Positions 1-13,700 of a stretch of DNA of 64,000 nucleotides are shown in pieces. Position numbers and translations under genes: made by a program. Numbering within the stretch: the first letter of the stretch is position 1; the number at the start of each line of letters is the position of its first letter. The notes beneath the pieces were generated by a model. That model was not told the origin of the DNA. It did no database searches and saw nothing but the letters and a program-made list of their open reading frames with translations. The DNA comes from Asterias amurensis (taxonomy: Eukaryota; Echinodermata; Asteroidea; Forcipulatida; Asteriidae): the NCBI RefSeq assembly GCF_032118995.1, contig NC_092661.1:6510494-6574493 (forward strand). The letters are read 5' to 3'.

Positions 1-3000
1 AAAACAAGATGGCTGCTCTTCCCTTTTCCCTGCCCGTGAAATAACCTTTTAAATTTTCGAGGCACCCCGAAAAGCCGAATTAACGTGATTTTTTCTTGCG
101 AATACCCCACCCGAGTGTGCCGGTGCAAATTTGAACCCCGTCAATGTTTTACTTTGGCGGTAATCGACGATTTTTGGTCAAATTATGACGTCACTTTTGC
201 ACCAAAAAGTTGTAATTCCCTAGGTTTTGCGAATTTTGCACGACTCCACAAAGGAAAGTTGTTCAGGATGCTCAACTTGGTCGATTTGCACCGTCAAAAC
301 GCGATTTCCAGAGTTGACTATTAGAAAAAACAAGATGGCCGCTCTTCCCTTTTCCCTGCCCGTGAAATAACCTTTTAAATTTTCGAGGCACCCCGAAAAG
401 CCGAATTAACGTGATTTTTTCTTGCGAATACCCCACCCGAGTGTGCCGGTGCAAATTTGAACCACGCCAATGTTTTCATTTGGCGGTAATCGACGATTTT
501 TGGTCAATATATGACGTCACTTTTGCACAAAAAGTTGTAATTCCCAAGGTTTTGCGAATTTTGCATGACTCCACACAGGAAAGTTGTTCAGGATGCTCAA
601 CTTGGTCGATTTGCACCGTCAAAACGCAATTTCCAGAGTTGACTTTTAGAAAACAAGATGGCCGCTTTTCCCGTTTCCCTGCCCGGGAAATAAACTTTTT
701 AATTTTCGTGGCACCCCGAAAAGCCGAAATAACGTGATTACTTCTTGCGGATACCCCACTCGAGAGTCCCGTGCAAATTTGAACCACGCCAATGTTTTAC
801 TTTGGCGGTAATCGACGATTTTTTGTCAAATTATGACGTCACTGTTGCACCAAAAAGTTGTAATTCCCTAGGTTTTGCGAATTTTGCATGACTCCACAAA
901 GGAAAGTTGTTCAGGATGCTCAACTTGGTCGATTTGCACCATCAAAACGCGATTTCCAGAGTTGACTATTTAGAAAAACAAGATGGCTGCTCTTCCCTTT
1001 TGCCTGCCCGGGGAATAACCTTTTTAATTTACGAGGCACCCCGAAAAGCCGAAATACCGTGATTACTTTTTGCGGATACCCCACTCGAGTGTGTCGGTGC
1101 AAATTTGAACCACGCCAATGTTTTACTTTGGCGGTAATCGACGATTTTTTGTCAATGTATGTCGTCACTTTTGTACCAAAAAGTTGTAATTCCCTAGGTT
1201 TTGCGAATTTTGCATGACTCCACACAGGAAAGTTGTTCAGGATGCTCAACTTGGTCGATTTGCACCGTCAAAACGCGATTTCCAGAGTTGACTATTAGAA
1301 AAAAACAAGATTGCCGCTTTTCCCTTTTCCCTGCCCGTGGAATAACCTTTTTAATTTTCGAGGCACCCCGAAAAGCCGAAATACCGTGATTACTTCTTGC
1401 GGATACCCCACTCGAGTGTGTCGGTGCAAATTTGAACCACGCCAATGTTTTACTTTGGCGGTAATCGACGATTTTTTGTTAATATATGACGTCACTTTTG
1501 TACCAAAAAGTTGTAATTCCCAAGGTTTTGCGAATTTTGCATGACTCCACACAGGAAAGTTGTTCAGGATGCTCAACTTGGTCGATTTGCACCGTCAAAA
1601 CGCGATTTCCAGAGTTGACTATTAGAAAAAAACAAAATGGCCGCTCTTCCCTTTTCCCTGCCCGGGAAATAAACTTTGTAATTTTCGTGGCACCCCGAAA
1701 AGCCGAAATAACGTGATTACCTCTTGCGGATACCCCCAATCGAGTGTGCCGGTGCAAATTTGAACCACGCCAATGTTTTACTTTGGCGGTAATCGACGAT
1801 TTTTGGTCAATATATGACGTCACTTTTGCACAAAAAAGTTGTAATTCGCAAGGTTTTGCGAATTTTGCACGACTCCACAAAGGAAAGTTGTTCAGGATGC
1901 TCAACTTGGTCGATTTGCACCGTCAAAACGCGATTTCCAGAGTTGACTATTTAGAAAAACAAGATGGCCGCTCTTCCCGTTTGCCTGCCCGGGAAATAAA
2001 CTTTTTAATTTTCGTGGCACCCCGAAAAGCCGAATTAGCGTGATTACCTCTTGCGGATACCCCACCCGAGTGTGCCGGTGCAAATTTGAACCCCGTCAAT
2101 GTTTTACTTTGGCGGTAATCGACGATTTTTGGTCAATATATGACGTCACTTTTGCACAAAAAAGTTGTAATTCGCAAGGTTTTGCGAATTTTGCACGACT
2201 CCACACAGGAAAGTTGTTCAGGATGCTCAACTTGGTCGATTTGCACCGTCAAAACGCGATTTCCAGAGTTGACTATTTAGAAAAACAAGATGGCCGCTCT
2301 TCCCGTTTGCCTGCCCGGGAAATAAACTTTTTAATTTTCGTGGCACCCCGAAAAGCCGAATTAGCGTGATTACCTCTTGCGGATACCCCACCCGAGTGTG
2401 CCGGTGCAAATTTGAACCCCGTCAATGTTTTACTTTGGCGGTAATCGACGATTTTTGGTCAAATTATGACGTCACTTTTGCACCAAAAAAGTTGTAATTC
2501 CCAAGGTTTTGCGAATTTTGCATGACTCCACACAGGAAAGTTGTTCAGGATGCTCAACTTGGTCGATTTGCACCGTCAAAACGCGATTTTCACAGTTGAC
2601 TTTTAGAAAAAACAAGATGGCCGCTCTTTCCTTTTCCCTGCCCGTGGAATAACCTTTTTAATTTTCGAGGCACCCCGAAAAGCCGAATTAACGTGATTAC
2701 TTCTTGCGAATACCCCACCCGAGTGTGCCGGTGCAAATTTGAACCACGCCAATGTTTTACTTTGGCGGTAATCGACGATTTTTGGTCAAATTATGACGTC
2801 ACTTTTGCACAAAAAGTTGTAATTCTCAAGGTTTTGCGAATTTTGCATGACTCCACACAGGAAAGTTGTTCAGGATGCTCAACTTGGTCGATTTGCACCG
2901 TCAAAACGCGATTTCCAGAGTTGACTTTTAGAAAACAAGATGGCCGCTCTTCCCGTTTCCCTGCCCGGGAAATAAACTTTTTAATTTTCGTGGCACCCCG

Positions 3001-3023
3001 AAAAAGCCGAAATAACGTGATCA
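1..3023 (+). repeat. Satellite array, ~326-bp unit, about ten copies
   Basis: The motif CAAGATGG (or a one-base variant) recurs at 5, 331, 654, 979, 1306, 1633, 1960, 2286, 2613 and 2936, giving periods of 323 to 327 bp. The array runs off the left edge and stops inside the tenth unit near 3023. Two unit types are visible, one with TTTTCGAGGC and one with TTTTCGTGGC, in the order A A B A A B B B A B. Units 7 and 8 are almost identical, pointing to recent local duplication. Most full units carry the palindrome TGACGTCA in the same place; the unit near 1160 has a one-base change. Many open frames appear on both strands, but the period is not a multiple of three and nothing resembles a protein, so they are treated as non-coding. 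Confidence 0.95.
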
Positions 3024-4110
3024 CTGGAAGCGTTTGCTCAGTCCAAACGCCATAAAGCATACAGACTAGGCTGACGTACGCAAAAGCACATTGAACCATT
3101 CCCCCTGACCTTAGAACCCTCCGGGTCACTGCTTCCTGTTTACATTTGACTACCAATAATAATGTAGCTCTATTTTGTAAATCCAATGCAGTTATTGTCA
3201 TTCTATATGCTGTAAATAAGCAAGTTCGAATGTAACACATGGAGCCTTATGCATGTTTTATCATGCGGATAGACTTAAATGTAATTGTGCGCATTGTGCG
3301 ACTGCAGTACAATCGTTCCTATCATGCCCAGAACAATATTGTTGTAAACAGCCCCTCCCAGCGTTAGTGGGTGTGTCATTTAGAGCCGGTGGCGCATACA
3401 ATTATGTCCTCCATGCAGTACTATCCGGCGAACATTATTCAATTATGCAATACCGTCCGCCGGACGTTAGTGCATAAGGCAATCGTGTCCTCCACCGTGC
3501 AAAACGGTCCTTTTTAGTAAATTTAACGCCCTCTATAGTACTCGACGGGACAAGTAGTACATTCAGACCACTGGACCACACCAGAGCCGTATAGACCTTT
3601 CTTTTGCAACGTCACAGCCCGAGTTTTTGCCAACCCAGATTGGAAAACTATGGAAAGCCGTAAGTGCAAATTGAAAAAAGATCGCTATTTTTGGTAACAA
3701 TGTAACCAAATTTGTTTATTTTGTTAAAAACAAAACAAATGGTAATGAGAGGTATTTTTTTTTATTGAAAGTTTGCAGAAAATGCTGAATTTGGTTAAAA
3801 CATCTGTTTTTACGATTGAGTGTTTTACTAACATTCGGCCGACCATGCCAACCAAGGCGGTTTGTTTATCAACAAAAGAAAGGTCTGTTGGGAGAGTTAC
3901 AACAATTTGCGATTAGAAACCATTTTGATCCCAAGATACTCATGGGTGAACACGGGGTGCCAGACTAGTCTGCCCATTGGGTTGTGCTGCATTTGGAGAA
4001 AACAGGGCCACCCACGTGACCAAAGAAAACTGGTCCCTCCATGTGCGCAACTCTCTCAATACACAGCTCTGGACCACACCGAAAATAGCGCCCTCACTTG
4101 AGATACAAAA
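3024..4110. other. Gene-free spacer
   Basis: No coding exon, RNA gene or clear repeat was recognised here. Short open frames exist on both strands but lack similarity to anything I know and lack splice-site support. Confidence 0.5.
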
Positions 4111-4111
4111 A

Positions 4112-4615
4112 TTAAAACATGTCAGGTACCTGCTATTGAGATCTAGTGGTTCCATAAAATTGCTTGCAAAGATATCATTGGATAAATGCAGTGACTAAAA
4201 GCCACATAGCTGGGTATGTTTTAATGGTCTGAGGTCACCTCGGGTGACCAAACGAAACACAGATATGGAAAGCTTAAATTACTTTCGGTCGTCTGCTTGT
4301 GTCCACTTCATGAGCCTCGAAGTGTGACGTCAGATGTTCAGGCTAGTTAACGACATAGCCTGAGACTGACCTCCAGCCGTCGTGTATCTTCACCTTTGAC
4401 CTACATTCATTTCACATGCACATATATAGACACAGCATGCAGACGACCGAAAGTAAGCTTTCCATATCTGTGTTTTGATTGGTCGTCTTAGGTGACCTCA
4501 GACCAATCAAAACCAACACAGGTATACCGGTAGCTTTTAGTCACTGCATTTATCCAATGATATAATTGTAACCAATGAAATCACTGGATCTGAATAGCAA
4601 ACACCTTAATATGTT
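4112..4615. repeat. Long inverted-repeat (fold-back) element
   Basis: The stretch 4112-4305 is imperfectly repeated in reverse complement at 4437-4615, around a loop of roughly 130 bases. Matching blocks include ATATCATTGGATAAATGCAG, GGTCTGAGGTCACCT, CACAGATATGGAAAGCTTA and CTTTCGGTCGTCTGC. This is the form of a palindromic MITE or fold-back element. No open frame inside looks like a transposase. Confidence 0.8.
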
Positions 4616-7290
4616 TCACATATCTGTTTTCCCATGCCCCCCCCCCCGCGTCGAAGCCTAGGGTTAAATAGTCGGCACAACAAGCCCAGAGCATCAGCGT
4701 GTGTGGCAGGAGATCGGTCCCCCGGAGAATCCCCTCGCCCCCCCCCCCCCCCCCCCCAATTTGGCAAATTTGTTGATAATGCCCTCTTGTGAATCATCAC
4801 CCAACAGCCCATTTTAATAGGGAGCTTTCGATTCGGGACGGGAGAAGGAAGGGAACGGAGAGGGAGCGCAATCGACCTGCGCATGCACGAACTGTCTCCG
4901 TCCTGCAGCGTACGGTTTTGGGGTGAAATAACTTCCGGTCTGTAAGCACCACCGAGTAGTTTCATTTTGTACACGTTGTTACGGTTGTTATAAACTGCAC
5001 TGAATCGTGATCAGGTGGCCGTGTCACCGTCCGGTCCAAAGCTAGAACTTGAAGCAGCTTACAAATCAGGACGGAAGCGTGATGAGCACCTGGGCCGGAC
5101 CGCCGCGTTTGGTTACTTTCCGTCCTGTACGCCCTACCATCCCGAATCGAATTCAACCTAATTCTATGAAGGGGACAGAATCATATGCGGACAGATTTAC
5201 CTGGGACACCGGCCCCTGGAAAGTTTGCTTTTCCATAACTTATGTTTATGTTTATAAATAATGTATATGAATATTACATAAAAGACAAAGTAGGGTGCTT
5301 ATACCGTTGCAGTAAGCTGCAATCATGTTGCATTAACTTATTTACAAGTAACGTAGGTTATGTCACGTGTGTCAACGATCGAATAACTTATGAGAGTCAA
5401 ATGTTTGACTCCCATAACCTAGGTCTGTTGTTTATAATGTTTTTAATTTGTATCTACTTTTGGTTGCATTGTTGAATCTTTTTTTTTATGTCGGTTATTT
5501 TTCGGGATAATAGTAGTTAGCCCATATTTTAGATGGTCTTGTTTTTTGCCTTTTAGTTTCTCATTGTTAGGCGCATTGAGGAATCTGTGAATCATAATGC
5601 GCCTTATAAAATGTTCTTTATTGTTGTTATTATTATTCATGTTTGCTGTGCTGTTATAAGCTGTCGAGAAAGATTCATTGTGTAGTAACGTCAGGCCATT
5701 AACTTTGTTTTAGCATTATACCATAGATTCATTTTGTTGGTTATATCAATTTGCAACACGTAATTGTATTTCTCATGTTGAGTGCAACTAGCATCCAGGG
5801 ACTCAGAGCATTTCAGTCTAATAGACTTTGACATTCTGGAGTTTGATAATAGGTTTGATACTAAAGTATGTAGGATTAATCGTGTGGGTTTATTTTATTT
5901 ATTCGTGTGTTTTTTTTTTATGAAGATGTAGTTCACATTATTGGGGTGTGTTTTTAAGATAAAGTTTAATATTACAAAGTACCAAAGTACCTGTAGATAA
6001 TACTTTATCGCTATGTACAGACGATAACAGTTCAAGCTTTTGTGTTCCAAATTTGAATAATGGATTATGAGTGTAGGCGGTACTTCGAGAGGCCACAGAG
6101 CAATCATTATTCCATTTCAACTATGCGATACCTTGTAATTAACTGTTATAATCGTTGTACACGGAGCACTCCCCATATTCACAAACTTTTTAAAGTGAAT
6201 GCACATTGCGTGGCTTTGAACGACTTCATCCTATTCATGGCTAATAATGAGACACAATTTGAAAAGTCCAAAATTTTACCATGACAACCTAGACATGCCT
6301 TACATTATAATTGACATTTTTACCAAAATCATCATTTGATCATCTACATTACTATTGAAGGGAAAACAACCTACGTGGTCACCACACTGCTTGTAGATTA
6401 AATAATTACCGCCAAAAAAATATATATAATATAGTAGATTAATTACATGTCCAATAAAGACCATCACCTGTTTACATGTATCTATAGATATATCAATAAG
6501 TGCCACGTTAAAGTTCAAGCAACGGCTGAAAACTCAAAGTGAAACAATTTTGAGAAATTGTTTTGTCTCTGGTAAAACGTAATTTTGTGCGATAAGTGAA
6601 CGAATTCACAATATTGACGACTGGAAAGTAAAAACGATGTTTTAATGTCATTCAAATTGTGCGTCTTTCAGAGACAAATTTGCTGCACGTTACTTCTTTT
6701 CTTAATGCATAAGTGAATTATTGGATTAAAGGCCAACCAGAACTAACATTTCATTGACTTTTCATAAAGGTATGTTGTTTTTCACATTAGCTTCATCGTG
6801 GCCTAAACGTCAGAATATGATCTGCATAATGTCTTACATTCTATAACGTACAATACACTCATTCTGCGTAAAACACTGAAGTATAGTTGGCATCATATTG
6901 GAAGCGTATACAACAAAATTCATTCTTATTATTTAAACAATCAAACCTGTTTATAAATCGAACAAATAATGCGTGTTTGTATAACGGACACAATTACTTT
7001 CATTTATTGGAAGATGGAATGTTTTATAAAACTCCGCTTCAATCACCTCGTTGAATGGAACATGGAATTGAATGGAATGGAACATTTCATGTATTTTCAA
7101 ATCAAGGAAATATTCTCAAATTGCACTCATACAAATTCATTATATTGCAGAATGTTTTAAACTCGCTGATTGCAAAGTTATATTTGCGGTTGCTTCCGGT
7201 ATACGATGCATTTAAAACAATTAAGTTACCATGATACAATTAAGGGAACCTATAAAGTTCACGAATTATTTTTGATTACAAATATTCTGT
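4616..7290. other. Gene-free region with poly-C tracts
   Basis: Long C runs lie at about 4638-4648 and 4738-4757. A segment near 5570-5640 (a GCGCATTG stretch, then GCGCCTTATAAAATG and a TTATT run) resembles the 3' tail of a SINE or LINE; a similar tail lies near 39250-39300. Nothing else in this AT-rich stretch was recognised. Confidence 0.5.
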
Positions 7291-7292
7291 CC

Positions 7293-7421
7293 TGGGGTGG
7301 ATTTCACAAAGAGTTAGGACTAGTCTTATCTTGAGTTAGGACCAGTTACTCGTCCTAACTTAGGACTATCCATGTAATTTGTATATCTCCTAGGCTCACT
7401 CTTTGTGAAATACACCCCAGG
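7293..7421. repeat. Short palindromic MITE
   Basis: CCTGGGGTGGATTTCACAAA at the left end is answered by TTTGTGAAATACACCCCAGG at the right end, with internal TTAGGACTAG and TCCTAACTTAGGACTA motifs. A second member of the family lies at 28629-28803. It sits just beyond the 3' end of the SLC22 transporter gene. Confidence 0.8.
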
Positions 7422-7444
7422 ATTACCACCATAACAACAACAAC

Positions 7445-7450
7445 TTTATT
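7445..7450 (-). terminator. Candidate poly(A) signal of the SLC22 gene
   Basis: AATAAA on the minus strand, about 117 bases beyond the SLC22 stop codon. It is the first canonical hexamer I noted downstream of that stop. Transcript ends cannot be seen from sequence alone. Confidence 0.45.
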
Positions 7451-7566
7451 TTTAAATATTATCACAAAACGTTTTAGAGTACACGAACAAACTGTCTTGC
7501 AATCATTGTAACCTTTTCTGAAATACATGAAGCTGAATTGTAACAGGGGAGAGCTTCTTATACCAT

Positions 7567-7702
7567 CTAGATCTTCTTGTCTATCTCCAATGTCGTTTCA
7601 TACGCATGGTTATCCAATTCCTGCTGCAAGTCAGCATCCTTCGTGGTCATGGTTACCATGGCAATGTTGTCCTCGTTGTCTCCTCCTCCAAGACATCTTG
7701 GT
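7567..7702 (-). CDS. SLC22 exon 10 (cytosolic C-tail, stop)
   Basis: 136 bp after CTGTCCAG. It encodes a polar tail of 44 residues, PRCLGGGDNEDNIAMVT... ending ETTLEIDKKI, then TAG. It was chosen because it is in phase with exon 9 and keeps the acidic, membrane-free composition expected of the tail. This exon has less family support than the others. Confidence 0.75.
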
Positions 7703-10700
7703 CTGGACAGAACAAAACAACATTATTTGAAATAATTGAAGACAAAGTAAGTCTTATCGTAATAAAAGCACTTCAATTTCAATCTAAAGTCTTTCTCGTT
7801 AAATTTGTATAATTTGTGGTTGGATGATCCCCTCACCTCTTTCGAGGTTGTATCCTAAACTTTTGTGTGACCTCTGACAGTATGATATCTTTTTTTGACA
7901 AGGGTAATGCCGATTATTAGGTAGACCGTCCACATAGGGTCTGTGTCTGCCCGCAGCTCGCTGGAGAGCCGGCGTGTTAATCAGGAAGTCATTGGTAAAT
8001 TAGTCTTTGTTCAATGCAACATTATTTAAAATGTAACCAATCAGTTCCCTTAGTATTTTCTACTTGATCATTTACACTTCCTATTAGTACCAATCCTTCA
8101 ACCTAAAACGATTTCAAAAGCTGAGCAAATTGCAAATAGCAAACCAGCGTTGTTTATTTGGATAGCTACGGCTACAGGCATAAACTACACCGGAATGGGG
8201 GATCTATGATCTCCCTCGCTTTGTGGCCATTGGATCGTTTCTCGTAATTGCACTAAAACAAACAGATCGACTTGTCGCAAACTTACAATGTCCTGTCTTT
8301 CTTTAACGACATTTACGAGAAATGCTCTAGAGCAAACCCGGACGGGTTAATGTGGTGCAACAAGCAACTTAACAAATGTTGGGAGAAAACGCGATGAGAA
8401 ATCTTTTGCTGAAACAACCCAATACAAGCTGAGAAATCACAAACGTGTATCACAATAACAACACAAACATGAACAGGGTGTCGATTAAGTTGTTCCCTCC
8501 CTCTAGCTTAAAAGTCTGTTTTAAATACATTTGATCTGAATAGTAAATGGATGCATCATGACATTGAGCAGAACTTCGCCTATCACATCCTTTAAAGATC
8601 AAGCATCGATCATTATTGCAAAGAGCATCGTGGGGCATTAAATGAAGACCCTATTACAACACATCATCTGAACTTACTTTCCGAATGCTTCCCCTTCTTC
8701 CAGAGTCTCAGGGAGTTTCTTGTGGTTAGTCTCTGGGAGAAGCAATGCAAGCAGACCCGCCAGAATGGACAAAGAACCAAACAAGATAAATGGCAGAGGT
8801 TCCCATACAGTCTTCAACTGTAGAATATAGGGAGAGAGGATACCCGCAACACGGGCAGCAGTGGATGACAAACCCATCCCGGCACTCCTGTATCACAAAG
8901 GGGTTTATGCAGTCATTCATTTATTGATTAACAATCAAAATATTATAAAACGTGAAACTCAAGATCATGTGTGTTATCATAATGAAACAATTATAAGTGC
9001 ATGCTAAAGAAACAAGAAATACGCTTAAACAGAAAAAGAACAATTCGGCCATAAAACATAAACCAGCCTTGCTTTGAAATAAGCGTTGGAACCTAGGCTC
9101 TAGAAATGAATTAATTTACCAACCTCTTTTAATCGACTAACTATTTTAATTGTGGACAAAGACAATTTTCAAATAAAAAAAGGTACCATTTCTTCATAAT
9201 CATAATGCAGTCTAAGAAACGATTGACTTTTTCAAGACATAATTTTATTCTTTCTTTTGGTACACACTTATTGCAGTACGTGCTATATTGTTTACGTACG
9301 GGACTTGTCATTAATATTCTGTATGAGTTTAATATTATTTTATTTTTTACTTTTTTTTATCTGGACGCATTGATTCGGTGCAAAACAAAGGTAAACAAAT
9401 ATCCTGGATAAAAACGGTTGGTTCCCTTAAAATAATAGCTCGTTTTCATTGCATAATAATCCTAAAATAAACGATTCTAATTTATAAGGCGAAGTTTGCC
9501 TTGGGACTTTACCGACCATCCTGACAAACGAGAGAGATTTACGTGAGATAGCGCTTAAAACCAGCCAGCAATCTAATTCTCATATTTTACAAGTCAAGTT
9601 GCCGTTAACATAATGGTTTCTAATGGTGGGCACGTAATCTCTTTCGTCATGATGGTCGGTAGCATCCCAATCAAACTTCGCCTAATAAATTCAATAAACT
9701 TGTTTAATATTAGGATCTAATTGTTTACCACTATGACGTCACTACAGAGACCACGTGAGGTGTCTAGAGTAACAGAAACTTGACTTATCGAATTAGAGAA
9801 CCACTAAAGAGTTGAAAAACATAATAATTATGTTAATAACCTATGTAACACAGTTTCATCAACATGATTCAGACAACTTTATTGGATCAATTTGTGTTTA
9901 GATTTATTTGTGGTTAATTATAACTACACACAAAATTAAGAACCTTGTTTTATTACAATACGTTTGGGACACACCGGCTCACCGTTTATTTAGGGGTGTA
10001 TAATCATAAATAATGTTTTTATAGATGGTAGCTGTAAAACAAAATCATCAAAATGTCACGTATTTAGCGAAAAATGATTTTAAAAACCCAAAGCGGTAAA
10101 AGGCCAGCGTATACGTGTTTCCAGCCGTTGCAACTGTCAAATCTTCGTGACATTGTCGCACAATGTTGTAAGTAAACTGGTGCTGTGATTAGTACAAACT
10201 TTTTACTATGACGCAGCATAAGGATCCAGTCTATTCATGCAACCAGCATAAACGGATCAGATTTTATATTATGGGAATAAAAGGGTAGTGACGAGTTAAA
10301 GCCGGCAGTGTCGTGGCCGTGTGATAAAGGCCCGAGCCGAGGTTAAAAGGCGTATAAGGAAACTCGGTGAAAACTTATCCGTTTTCTGACGTCCCTGGGC
10401 TCTGTACATGTGCATTTTTAAGAGACAGTTTTCGGATGTGCATTCGGACGCGTATTAATGCATCCTTGTATCCATGGGTTAATTGCACGGCGAGATCAGT
10501 CAACCGGGGGATCGAGGTTGTTGGCTAACCCACACAAATGGTAACCGAAAACCATCGTAGTAGAAGCGGCGTCTATAAGTCAACTACGATTACCGACGAT
10601 TACACCTGGACCAATGGCCGACCAGCGGGTTTCTACTTCGAAGTGGTTGCCGACAGTGCTGCGTTTTTATTGATCACAGAGATATATCTTACCACGATGT

Positions 10701-13700
10701 CACCACAACGCTGCTTTTACGAATGGCGTTCACACTACGTGATTTTGCCCCGCTTATTGTCGGCTACGACCCGGCTATACGATTATTTTAAACATGTTCA
10801 AAATAAACGTGGGGAGACAATGCGGCTTCCCGACATAGGAGATCCCACCCCGACCAAACCACGCCCATGGAGATCCTCCAACGTCTGGCCATGATAGGCC
10901 CGCGATTGGCCACGCTCTCGGCCACTTTTCCATCGTAGTAGAAGCGGTGTCTATGTATGACAGGTGTATAAACGACGGAGCGGGACAGATACACCCCCTC
11001 CGCAGCTGGTTGCATCGCACAATGACGGCTTCTGGCTGGAAATCGCTATCAAACGTGGTATCTGGGGGTGACGTCAGGATGTGAGGTAGAATTCGGGGTA
11101 TAGAAATAATTGTTTCTTGGAACACTGTTTCAAAATAACGAAACGCCAATGTTTGTAACTGCTTTACCTGTTGATACGTGATTCCTTTACCTGTACCTTT
11201 AGGGGCTCGATCATCTTCCAATATTCCATCTAACTTCACTTTCCAGCTTTACATACCTTACAGGTGTAGGGAATATCTCTCCTGACACGACGTAGATAGT
11301 CGCAAACGATGCTGTAATGCAAAACTTCCCAATCATGGCAATAACTGTCCTCACAATGCCCATTTCTGCATTTTAATCAAAGTAAATAAATCCAATATCT
11401 TGTAATCAAAAGCATAACATTCAATATTCTAACAGTTAGAAGCAACAAACAGCTGTTAATGAACAAAATACAAAAAAGTTACACGACTCTCAACCGTCAC
11501 GGTCGTAGTTGTCTTCGTGGTTGTCGTCTTTGTCGTCGTGGTAATCGTTGTCATAGTGGTTATGGTCATGTTTGTGGTCGAGGTTGTTTCCTCATCACCA
11601 TTGTCTTCGTGGTCATCGTGGTCGTCCTCAGCGTTGTTGTGTTGGTGTCGTTGTCGCTGTCGTTGTCGTTGAAGATTTTGTCACAGGATGGTTACTTGAT
11701 GAAATACAGGATAAGATTGATCATAGACAGTTTGGCAATGCTAAATGTGTTTCCACCTCACACTACCTAACCCATTTAATGCATTATCTCTTTCAGGGAG
11801 CTGAGGAAAGTGGTAACCTGGGAACGGTGGTTCTTACTGATTTCTCCAAGGCTTTTGACCTTATCGACCATACCCTCCTTATAGAAAAGATCATTGGCCT
11901 TGGAGTTCGTGGATCCATCGTTCCCTGGATTTGCGACTTTCTCCATCTCAGACAACAATGTGTTAAGTACAACAATATTCTTTCAGACTATGTGTTTTTA
12001 AAGGGTGGTGTGCCTCAAGGTACAAAATTGGGTCCAGTTTTGTTTCAGATTGTAATTAACGATGCTGCTCAGGGCTCAAAATCTCAGTACTGGACATACG
12101 TTGATGACCAGACATTTGCTGAGAATCGTAATATTTCTGAGCCTGGCCATCTTCAGAATGACCTGGATTGCTTTCAAAAATGGTCTGATGAAAATTTACT
12201 CAGGCATAATCCCAGCAAGTGTCGGGCCCTCCAAGTAAGTTTCAGTAAAGCTCCTCCCCCCAAAACTGATCTTAAAATCGGTTCTGAATCTATTACATAC
12301 ACTGAGGAGGCTAAAGTTCTTGGCATTGTACTTCAAAGCAATCTTAAATGGGATGCCCAAGTTAACGACATGATACGCAAAGCGAATAGACGTTTGTTTA
12401 TGGTTAGAACATTGAAACGTTTTGGTTTTGACTGCAACGAATTCAAAATAGTTTATGAAGGGTATGTGCGATCTACACTTGAATACGCTGATGTAGTTTG
12501 GCATTCTGGTTTGACAAAAAATCAAAGTGACGACATTGAACAAATTCAAAAAAGAGCCTGTAGAACCATCTTAGGTCATTCATATCTGTCTTATACTGAT
12601 GCCTTAGAATTGTGTAATCTTGTCTCTTTATCTAACCGAAGGGTGGACCACTGCCGTGGATTTGCGGAGGGTTTGCCTAAATCAGACCGAACCAGTGGTC
12701 TCCTTCCTCCATCCAGGTTGGCAAGTCATGGCAGATGCCTCCGAAGTGCCACCAACATATCCCAGCTCCGTGTCAAAACCAATCGTTTTCAAAATAGCCC
12801 AATTCCTGATTTCATTAATTTGCTTAACACCCAATGATTATGTTGTTTTCTCTTTCTCTGGTTGCATTTTGTATTGTATTCCATAGTTTTAATACTTTCG
12901 TTGTTTTTTGCTAGTATTATTGATTGTTTTCCTCATCCAGTCGTATTTCCGTGTGTTTTTGATAGCGTGTTTTTATCCTGCCTTCTATTTGTTTTATGTA
13001 TTTTTTGTGCTTTTTTGTATTATTGCAGTTCATCATTGTTTGTATTCCACCAGTCCTGTTCTTGTGTGTTTTTTAATATCTTTTTTTTTTATATTTATAA
13101 TAATAATTATATCAATAATAATAATGTTTTTACTATTTAATTATTGTAAATCATGTGCAATTTGGCCTGTGGGCCACGAAATGTGATTCCAATAAAATGA
13201 AATGAAATGAAAAGAAATGAAAACTAATAATTGTTTTCTTCTTATGTGCCAATGGAAACTAAATTTCTGTATATTTATGATGCAGACAATAAAACATTCT
13301 AACTGTAATTGTTATTTTGGTTTCGGAATAGTATTTTTTTACCTAGGAAAGCAGTAGTGACGCAAGCAATGCCTCCTATTAACATACTGCCGCTCAGGTT
13401 ATATCTACGGCCGTACTGCAAGGCGAAGAGGCAGAAGATGAGAGACGGGAATTCCACTAAACCTGAGATTGCTGCTGCCACATAGTCATCAACCCCGAGA
13501 TCTGAGGTGCTCAAACCCAATCCATAGTACACCATGCTGTTCACTGCCCTGTTGTATAAGAGCGAATGTATACAGGGTCAAACTGACGAGAAACGTTTTT
13601 AAACGATGTCTGTTCAAAATCACAATTGAAAGAAAGATTTCTTTGTGAAACACACAAGGTTTTATACGAATTTGTTGGCATCTTGTGATCTTACTAGAAG

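Noticed and set aside
1..3023. CRISPR-like array
   Set aside because: Units are 326 bp with no short repeat-unique spacer alternation, and the DNA is eukaryotic.
85..3240. Family of ~60-150-codon genes repeated through 1-3240
   Set aside because: Each is a reading of the 326-bp satellite unit; the period is not a multiple of three and no motif is recognisable.
10538..10894. A 118-codon plus-strand gene
   Set aside because: It crosses a dispersed repeat and lies antisense in an SLC22 intron; no domain or start context supports it.
11572..11690. Val/Leu-rich N-terminus of the LINE protein
   Set aside because: It is translation of a GTN low-complexity tract; recognisable reverse transcriptase begins only after about 11690.
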